A stretch of DNA of 12,765 nt from an uncultured Chitinophagaceae bacterium (lineage in GTDB: Bacteria; Bacteroidota; Bacteroidia; Chitinophagales; Chitinophagaceae), in the NCBI GenBank assembly GCA_937996595.1, contig CALKVC010000156.1:1-12765 (forward strand), in the 5' to 3' direction. Positions within the stretch are counted from its first letter, which is position 1. Each line of letters opens with the position of its first letter. The position numbers and the translations under genes are program-made. The notes below the pieces were generated by a model, which saw only the letters and a program-made list of their open reading frames with translations, had not been told where the DNA came from and did no database searches. This document shows positions 8,361 to 12,765 of this stretch, one piece after another.

Positions 8361-8370
8361 TTGGGCGAAA

Positions 8371-8403
8371 ATGATAACCGGTGAAAATTCGGCTAGTTAT
8401 CAT
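8371..8403. terminator. Candidate two-way hairpin between convergent holA and ribF
   Basis: A perfect 8-bp inverted repeat, ATGATAAC (8371-8378) with GTTATCAT (8396-8403), lies in the 70-base gap between the two stop codons. CCG (8378-8380) and CGG (8390-8392) could form an alternative short inner stem. The sequence is AT-rich and no long T-run follows in either direction, so termination efficiency is doubtful. Its position between convergent genes is the main argument for a terminator role. Confidence 0.4.
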
Positions 8404-8430
8404 ATTAAGTTAACCGGCTTTCATGCAATC

Positions 8431-9366
8431 TTACGGTTTCATGGCAACTTCTGCAGCCTTTTTATCCTGAGCCAGCTGGGCTTTTAAGGCATCCAGTCCG
8501 GTAAACTTTACTTCATTGCGTAACCAGGTAACCAGCGTTACTGTTACCGTTTTCCCATAAATGGTTTCATCAAAATCAAATATATTCACTTCGGTAACCC
8601 TGCTGGTACCGTTAACCGTTGGCCTGGTGCCGATATTCATCATCCCATTATAATGGCCTGCAAACCCTTCAACGGCTACCTGCACGGCATATACGCCATT
8701 TGCCGGAACAAGTTTTTGTTCATCAGAAATGTGCAGGTTGGCGGTAGGATAACCGATGGTTCGCCCCAGTTTATTTCCTTCCACCACCTTTCCGCTGAAA
8801 AAATAACCATAACCGAGGAATTTATTAGCAGTGGAAATATCACCTTTTAACAACGCTTCCCTTATTTTGGTGCTGCTGATGGTAATATCCTGTAAAATAT
8901 GTTCAGGTATTTCTTTTACCGTATAATTGAAATTACGGGCTTCCTGTTCAAGCAACCGGTAATCGCCGGTGCGCCCTTTGCCAAAGCGATGGTCATAACC
9001 GATGATGATGGTATGCGGATGAAATTTATATACCAGGAAATCTTTTATATAATTAATGGCTGGTTGTTCGGCAAAACGTTTGTCGAATGGAACCACAACA
9101 ATGTTCGGTATGCCGGCAGCATGCAGCAGGCTGTACTTTTCTTCGGGGCTGTTTAGTAAAAAGATCGGTTTTTTATCTGAAGCAACCACCTGTTTGGGGT
9201 GCGGATAAAAAGTGATGAGCACCGGGGTGCCGCCAATCATTTCAGCTTCTTTAAGCAGTTGCCTGATTACCTGCCTGTGCCCCTGGTGAACACCATCAAA
9301 TGTGCCAATGGTAATTACAGCACGTGGAAATGCAGGAAGCACGCCGGTATCCTTATATACTTTCAT
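8431..9366 (-). CDS. ribF: Bifunctional riboflavin kinase / FAD synthetase
   Basis: RibF phosphorylates riboflavin to FMN and then adenylates FMN to FAD, using ATP for both steps, in the cytoplasm. The 311-residue length is typical. The N-terminal FAD-synthetase nucleotidyltransferase domain shows GTFDGVHQGH (21-30, with the HxGH-type signature), GYDHRFGKGRTGD (123-135) and ISSTKIR (163-169). The C-terminal riboflavin-kinase domain shows GRTIGYPTANL (201-211), GVYAV (224-228), GMMNIGTRPT (241-250) and the likely catalytic Glu259 in TEVNIFDFDETIYG. Both domains look complete. The gene reads away from purM and towards holA. A TAGTTTTG element lies 11 bases before the start codon, so the mRNA leader is probably very short. 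Its product supplies the FAD needed by enzymes such as SdhA, but nothing here shows co-regulation. Confidence 0.97.
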   Translation of the reverse strand: MKVYKDTGVLPAFPRAVITIGTFDGVHQGHRQVIRQLLKEAEMIGGTPVLITFYPHPKQVVASDKKPIFLLNSPEEKYSLLHAAGIPNIVVVPFDKRFAEQPAINYIKDFLVYKFHPHTIIIGYDHRFGKGRTGDYRLLEQEARNFNYTVKEIPEHILQDITISSTKIREALLKGDISTANKFLGYGYFFSGKVVEGNKLGRTIGYPTANLHISDEQKLVPANGVYAVQVAVEGFAGHYNGMMNIGTRPTVNGTSRVTEVNIFDFDETIYGKTVTVTLVTWLRNEVKFTGLDALKAQLAQDKKAAEVAMKP

Positions 9367-9377
9367 AAATAACGGTG

Positions 9378-9385
9378 CAAAACTA
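9378..9385 (-). promoter_or_regulatory. Candidate -7 promoter element of ribF
   Basis: On the minus strand bases 9385 to 9378 read TAGTTTTG, an exact match to the Bacteroidota -7 consensus TAnnTTTG. It ends 11 bases before the ribF ATG, predicting a leader of only a few bases. No clear TTG (-33) element is found at the usual distance. Confidence 0.55.
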
Positions 9386-9423
9386 CTTTATAATTTATTA
9401 ATGGTTTATTGGCAATTGAAATT

Positions 9424-9431
9424 TAGTTTTG
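9424..9431 (+). promoter_or_regulatory. Candidate -7 promoter element of purM
   Basis: The plus strand reads TAGTTTTG here, again an exact TAnnTTTG match and identical to the element serving ribF on the other strand. Only 4 bases separate it from the ATG at 9436, so the transcript would start at or next to the start codon and be leaderless. No good TTG -33 element is visible at the expected spacing. Confidence 0.55.
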
Positions 9432-9435
9432 CAGC

Positions 9436-10614
9436 ATGATGAGCCTATATGATAAACGGGGCGTTTCGGCCCAGAAGGAAGAAGTGCATGCGGCTACGGA
9501 AAAACTGGAAAAAGGGTTGTTCCCGAACGCTTTTTGCAGGATTTATCCCGATTACCTGGGGAATGATGATGATTATGTTTCACTGATGCACGCAGACGGC
9601 GCAGGAACCAAAAGCATACTCGCTTACCTGTACTGGAAGGAAACCGGCGATATTTCTGTATGGAAAGGAATTGCCCAGGATGCCATTGTTATGAACCTGG
9701 ATGACTTGTTATGTGCCGGTATTTACGACCGGATAGTGTTTAATTCTACCATCGACAGGAATAAACGATTAATACCGGGTGAAGTGCTGGAACAATTGAT
9801 AAACGGTTCTGCCAATTTTTTTGAAAAGATGAAAGCCCATGGCGTACATATACATTACCTCGGTGGTGAAACGGCTGATGTGGGTGATGTAGTAAGAACC
9901 ATTGCCGTGAACGGTACTATGGCCAGCCGCTGGTTAAAAAATAAAATTGTAAGCAATGAAAAGATAAGGCCGGGCAACGTGATTGTTGGATTAGCCGGTT
10001 ATGGGCAGGCTTCTTATGAAACTGAGTATAACAGCGGCATTGGCAGTAACGGGCTAACCTCAGCCAGGCATGATGTCCTGGAAAAGTTTTATGCAGTTAC
10101 TTATACAGAAAGCTTTGATAATTCTCTGCCCGGTGATGTAGTGTATATTGGGAAACACAGGCTTGCTGATAAAGTAAATGCTTCAGGGCCAAATCCGGAA
10201 ACAACCATTGGAAAGCTGCTGCTAAGCCCAACCAGAACATTTGCACCGGTACTGAAACAAATACTGGAACAGCATTTTGATAAAGTGAAGGGCCTCATCC
10301 ATTGCAGTGGCGGCGGGCAAACCAAATGCCTGAAATACCTGCCCGGGAATGTAAAGATTATTAAGGATAATCTTTTTGATCCGCCACCGGTATTTGATAT
10401 CATTCAAAAAAACAGCGGCTGCAGCAACAGGGAAATGTATGAAGTATTCAATATGGGCTGTCGCATGGAAATATATTGTGATGAATCTGATGCAGGTACA
10501 ATGATGGCCATTGCCAGTACTTTTAATATTGATGCAAGGGTAATCGGCCGGGTGGAAGAAAGCAGCAAAAAGGAATTGCTGATAAAACTGGATGAAGGGG
10601 AACTTCTATATTAA
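9436..10614 (+). CDS. purM: Phosphoribosylformylglycinamidine cyclo-ligase (AIR synthetase), Bacteroidota type
   Basis: PurM catalyses the ATP-dependent ring closure of formylglycinamidine ribonucleotide to aminoimidazole ribonucleotide, the fifth step of purine synthesis. The 392-residue protein is longer than the common form of about 345. The conserved blocks are DGAGTK (54-59, DGVGTK in other phyla), MNLDDLLCAG (86-95), GGETADVGD (143-151) and GSNGLTSARHD (203-213). The C-terminal HCSGGGQTK (289-297) replaces the usual TGGG-x-EN type motif, and FNMG (338-341) follows. This combination matches the PurM of Bacteroides as I remember it, so I regard it as a true if divergent PurM. Two consecutive ATG codons begin the frame (MMSLYDKRGVSAQ); ATG 9439 would give the more usual MSLYDKRG, and both fit the promoter. 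No other pur gene is adjacent. Confidence 0.93.
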   Translation: MMSLYDKRGVSAQKEEVHAATEKLEKGLFPNAFCRIYPDYLGNDDDYVSLMHADGAGTKSILAYLYWKETGDISVWKGIAQDAIVMNLDDLLCAGIYDRIVFNSTIDRNKRLIPGEVLEQLINGSANFFEKMKAHGVHIHYLGGETADVGDVVRTIAVNGTMASRWLKNKIVSNEKIRPGNVIVGLAGYGQASYETEYNSGIGSNGLTSARHDVLEKFYAVTYTESFDNSLPGDVVYIGKHRLADKVNASGPNPETTIGKLLLSPTRTFAPVLKQILEQHFDKVKGLIHCSGGGQTKCLKYLPGNVKIIKDNLFDPPPVFDIIQKNSGCSNREMYEVFNMGCRMEIYCDESDAGTMMAIASTFNIDARVIGRVEESSKKELLIKLDEGELLY

Positions 10615-10698
10615 CCTGTTTCAGCATCTGCATGTAATTTCTATGGGATTAAGACAATGGTAAAATAATTTTAACTTTAATTACCATATTTAATCCGG

Positions 10699-10725
10699 TT
10701 GCAAATAATCAATCAGTTAAATTTG
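10699..10725 (+). promoter_or_regulatory. Candidate promoter of ftsE
   Basis: TAAATTTG at 10718-10725 is an exact match to the Bacteroidota -7 consensus TAnnTTTG. A TTG at 10699-10701 lies 16 bases before it and could act as the -33 element, though that spacing is slightly short. Transcription would begin near 10730, leaving a leader of about 60 bases before ftsE. The whole purM-ftsE gap is 176 bases and holds nothing else I can support. Confidence 0.5.
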
Positions 10726-10790
10726 CTGCTAAGCGATGCTGATGCATGTGCGAGTTGCCATTTATAATGAACATTAAACCATAAGCCTGC

Positions 10791-11480
10791 ATGTCTCAGA
10801 AAATAATTGAATTACGCAATGTGAATATTTACCAGGGAGAGAGCCTGATTCTGTCGGATGTGAACATTTCGGTTGAAAAAGCAGAGTTTGTTTACCTGGT
10901 TGGTAAAACGGGGACCGGTAAAAGCAGCCTGCTTAAAACCATGTATGGCGACCTGGAGCTGAAGGAAGGAGAAGGTACCGTTGCGGGCCATAACCTGCGG
11001 GAGATAAACTGGAAAACCGTTCCTTTTTTGCGGCGTAACCTCGGTGTCGTGTTCCAGGATTTTCAATTGCTAACAGACAGGAACGTAAATGATAACCTGA
11101 AATTCGTGTTGAAGGCAACCGGCTGGAAAGACGAAAAACTGATGGATGAAAAAATTGCCGATGTGCTGGATAAAGTGGGACTGAAAACAAAAGGGTTCAA
11201 GATGCCGTTTGAGCTGAGTGGCGGAGAACAGCAACGTATAGACATAGCCAGGGCTTTACTTAACTCACCCAAACTGATACTTGCAGATGAACCTACCGGT
11301 AACCTGGATCCTGAAACTAGCGACGAAATCATGCAACTGCTTTTCCATATCTGCAAAGATTACCATACAACCATTGTAATGGCCACCCATGATTATATGG
11401 TGATCAATAAGTTTCCGGCACGAACCATTAAAACGGAAAAAGGTAAAGTCTGGGATAATGCTAGTATATCCACGCTATAA
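10791..11480 (+). CDS. ftsE: FtsE-like cell-division ABC transporter ATP-binding protein
   Basis: This 229-residue ABC ATPase is most like FtsE, which pairs with the membrane protein FtsX to control peptidoglycan hydrolases at the division site. All ATPase motifs are present: Walker A GKTGTGKS (38-45), Q-loop Gln89 in VFQDFQLL, signature LSGGEQQR (142-149), Walker B LILADEPT (162-169, catalytic Glu167), D-loop NLDPETS and switch His200. The compact size, VFQDFQLLTDRNVNDN and the short C-terminal tail fit the FtsE/LolD/MacB group. The N terminus IIELRNVNIYQGESLIL matches FtsE of this phylum as I recall it. ftsX is not next to it: purM precedes it and a convergent glycosyltransferase follows. 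The last 20 bases overlap that gene's 3' end. A LolD-type role is the main alternative. Confidence 0.85.
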   Translation: MSQKIIELRNVNIYQGESLILSDVNISVEKAEFVYLVGKTGTGKSSLLKTMYGDLELKEGEGTVAGHNLREINWKTVPFLRRNLGVVFQDFQLLTDRNVNDNLKFVLKATGWKDEKLMDEKIADVLDKVGLKTKGFKMPFELSGGEQQRIDIARALLNSPKLILADEPTGNLDPETSDEIMQLLFHICKDYHTTIVMATHDYMVINKFPARTIKTEKGKVWDNASISTL

Positions 11481-12582
11481 GCTGCCGGGCATTCTTTTCA
11501 TTGTTGTATAACTGTTCCAGCACCTGCCTGCGCTTTTCCAGTTCATCTGGAGTGAAATCCTGCCGGTAAAGGGTAGCGGCCTGTTTACTGAATTCTTTAG
11601 CAGTTTCTGCTGTATGGCAAAGCGATTCCAGCCCCGAACCCGCAATAGCAGCTTTGTTAACCAGGCAATGCCTTCCGTTATACAGGGCATTCAGCAGTTT
11701 CAGCTTAACACCCGTTTTATTGAATGAAGGAAGAATGTTTACCTGCGCCTTGCTTATCATATCCTGCATTTCCCTGTCGGAGGGGTTAACGGTAATGCAT
11801 GTATGCAAATGTGCATGTGCCAGCGACCGTAATGGCAGGGAAGGGTTGCGCCCGGCCACCACAAACGGGATCTCCAGGTTATTGAAAACATTATTTAGCA
11901 ACCAATCGGCTGCCTTTTCATTTTCATTTACGGCCAGGTTGCCATGATACAGGCAATAGCAACCTTTACCGGTTGTGCCGCTTACCTGCTGCCAGGGAAG
12001 GAATACAGGCAGGAAACTAATATTGGTGGCTCCGAACTTTTTACGGTAATGGATACAATCTTCACTGCTCACTGTCCAAATGGGCGCTTTTACGGCAATG
12101 GCCTTTTCGTACCGTTTAAGTAAACAGCTTTCAACCAGGTAATACGCTTTACGTAAGAAATTGTTTTCATGTTTGGCCAGTTGCCTGTAATACCTGTATT
12201 CCACATTATGCAGCCTTACAAATATTTTTCTGCCAGGCAGCAAACCTTTTTTCAACAGGTACGTACAATGAATGCCTTCCATCAGTATAGGGTGATTGTC
12301 TTCCTGCAGCCGTTGCAATAATTTGCGGTTGCTGCGAGATTGAACTATATATGGATTTATTATGGAAAGGGCGGCTAAACGTTTTTTCCTGTTATAATAG
12401 TCAACCGTTTCGCAATAGGCAAGCAGTTCCTTAACCGGTTGCCTGTCTTTTACAAAACAATGCAGGTGTATTTTAATGCCCAGGGCATGCAATGACTTTA
12501 TCTTGTAAAATAAGTCTACCACGCCTCCATAATCTGCCGGCCAGGGCACTTCATGTGTTATGATATGTAAATGTTTATCCAA
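11461..12582 (-). CDS. Glycosyltransferase, GT-B fold (family 4-like)
   Basis: This is a predicted cytoplasmic or peripheral-membrane sugar transferase of 373 residues, acceptor unknown. The N terminus (IITHEVPWPADYGGVVDLFYKIKSL) has the glycine-rich acceptor-side loop typical of GT-B enzymes, then GIKIHLHCF and FVRLHNVEYRYYRQLA. The C-terminal half has LYHGNLAVNENEKAADWL, PFVVAGRNPS and SFNKTGVKLKLLNALYNGRHCLVN, the nucleotide-sugar-binding half of the fold. I choose TTG 12582 (MDKHLHIITHE) although the frame is open further upstream, with an ATG at 12687. The extra 35 residues lie wholly inside the upstream gene, and typical homologues begin at this point. The TTG overlaps the upstream stop (TTGGATAA), which suggests translational coupling. 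The pair probably works on a surface polysaccharide, inferred from gene type only. Confidence 0.82.
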   Translation of the reverse strand: MDKHLHIITHEVPWPADYGGVVDLFYKIKSLHALGIKIHLHCFVKDRQPVKELLAYCETVDYYNRKKRLAALSIINPYIVQSRSNRKLLQRLQEDNHPILMEGIHCTYLLKKGLLPGRKIFVRLHNVEYRYYRQLAKHENNFLRKAYYLVESCLLKRYEKAIAVKAPIWTVSSEDCIHYRKKFGATNISFLPVFLPWQQVSGTTGKGCYCLYHGNLAVNENEKAADWLLNNVFNNLEIPFVVAGRNPSLPLRSLAHAHLHTCITVNPSDREMQDMISKAQVNILPSFNKTGVKLKLLNALYNGRHCLVNKAAIAGSGLESLCHTAETAKEFSKQAATLYRQDFTPDELEKRRQVLEQLYNNEKNARQLIAWIY

Positions 12583-12765
12583 TGATGTTTCTGTAAAAGG
12601 TAAGCAGTTTTTTTTCTTCAGCCTGCCAGTTATAAACGTTACGTGCTTCCATACAATTGTTGTGAAGCCGGTTATATAATGCTTCATCTGTCAATAACCG
12701 GTTGATAGCTCCGGAAATGGTTTGCGGTTGCAGGTTATTGATTAGTGCTGCAACTTCATACTCCC
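12575..12765 (-). CDS. C-terminal end of a second glycosyltransferase (family 4-like), partial
   Basis: A 62-codon open frame enters from the right edge and stops at TAA 12577-12575. It reads EYEVAALINNL, then AINRLLTDEALYNRLHNNC and ARNVYNWQAEEKKLLTFYRN. The helix after ALY, and NWQ-x-EEKKL close to the end, are what one sees at the C terminus of GT4-type glycosyltransferases, so the call rests on this ending alone. The catalytic parts lie outside the window. Its stop overlaps the TTG start of the next glycosyltransferase by 8 bases, so the two form one operon. An A8 tract (minus strand, 12615-12608) lies in the EEKK codons near the end. Confidence 0.75.
   Translation of the reverse strand, partial: EYEVAALINNLQPQTISGAINRLLTDEALYNRLHNNCMEARNVYNWQAEEKKLLTFYRNIIG

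Noticed and set aside
10622..10741. CAGCATC (10622-10628) and GATGCTG (10735-10741) as an inverted repeat flanking the ftsE upstream region
   Set aside because: Seven bases separated by more than 100 is not significant, and nothing suggests a mobile element or operator.
12582..12687. 35-residue N-terminal extension of the glycosyltransferase from ATG 12687
   Set aside because: It lies entirely inside the upstream gene in another frame, has no family-like sequence, and the family motif starts right after TTG 12582.

Overview
The window looks like ordinary chromosome from a member of the Bacteroidota, most likely Chitinophagaceae. The protein types point there: a Bacteroidota-type PurM of 392 residues with an HCSGGGQTK motif, a dimethylmenaquinone/menaquinone-type SdhA/SdhB pair, an FtsE without a neighbouring ftsX, and large outer-membrane proteins ending in Phe. 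Genes lack good Shine-Dalgarno sequences, and several starts are preceded by the Bacteroidota -7 promoter element TAnnTTTG. The taxonomic call is made from memory of these families, not from a search.

Layout, left to right. (1) The 3' end of a succinate dehydrogenase operon: sdhA (5' end cut off by the window) and sdhB, separated by 72 bases that fold into a two-part hairpin, and closed by a strong terminator. (2) A single 1165-residue predicted outer-membrane beta-barrel protein of unknown function with a SprA-like N-terminal segment and an EF-hand-like loop. (3) Convergent to it, a membrane-anchored coiled-coil protein of unknown function. (4) Divergent from that, holA (DNA polymerase III delta), convergent with ribF (FMN/FAD synthesis). 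(5) ribF and purM (purine synthesis) diverge from a 69-base gap that carries a TAGTTTTG element for each direction. (6) ftsE, whose 3' end overlaps tail to tail by 20 bases with a glycosyltransferase gene on the minus strand. (7) The C-terminal end of a second glycosyltransferase, upstream of the first and overlapping its TTG start by 8 bases.

Most genes are core housekeeping functions (respiration, replication, flavin, purine, division) in short independent transcription units. The accessory-looking parts are the large outer-membrane protein, the coiled-coil membrane protein and the two-gene glycosyltransferase unit at the right edge. I see no CRISPR array, insertion sequence, integrase, toxin-antitoxin pair, phage gene, tRNA or rRNA. 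I found no convincing previously undescribed multi-gene system. The observations most worth checking are the outer-membrane protein, the A8 tract that could fuse the two glycosyltransferases, the back-to-back promoters between ribF and purM, and the structured sdhA-sdhB spacer.
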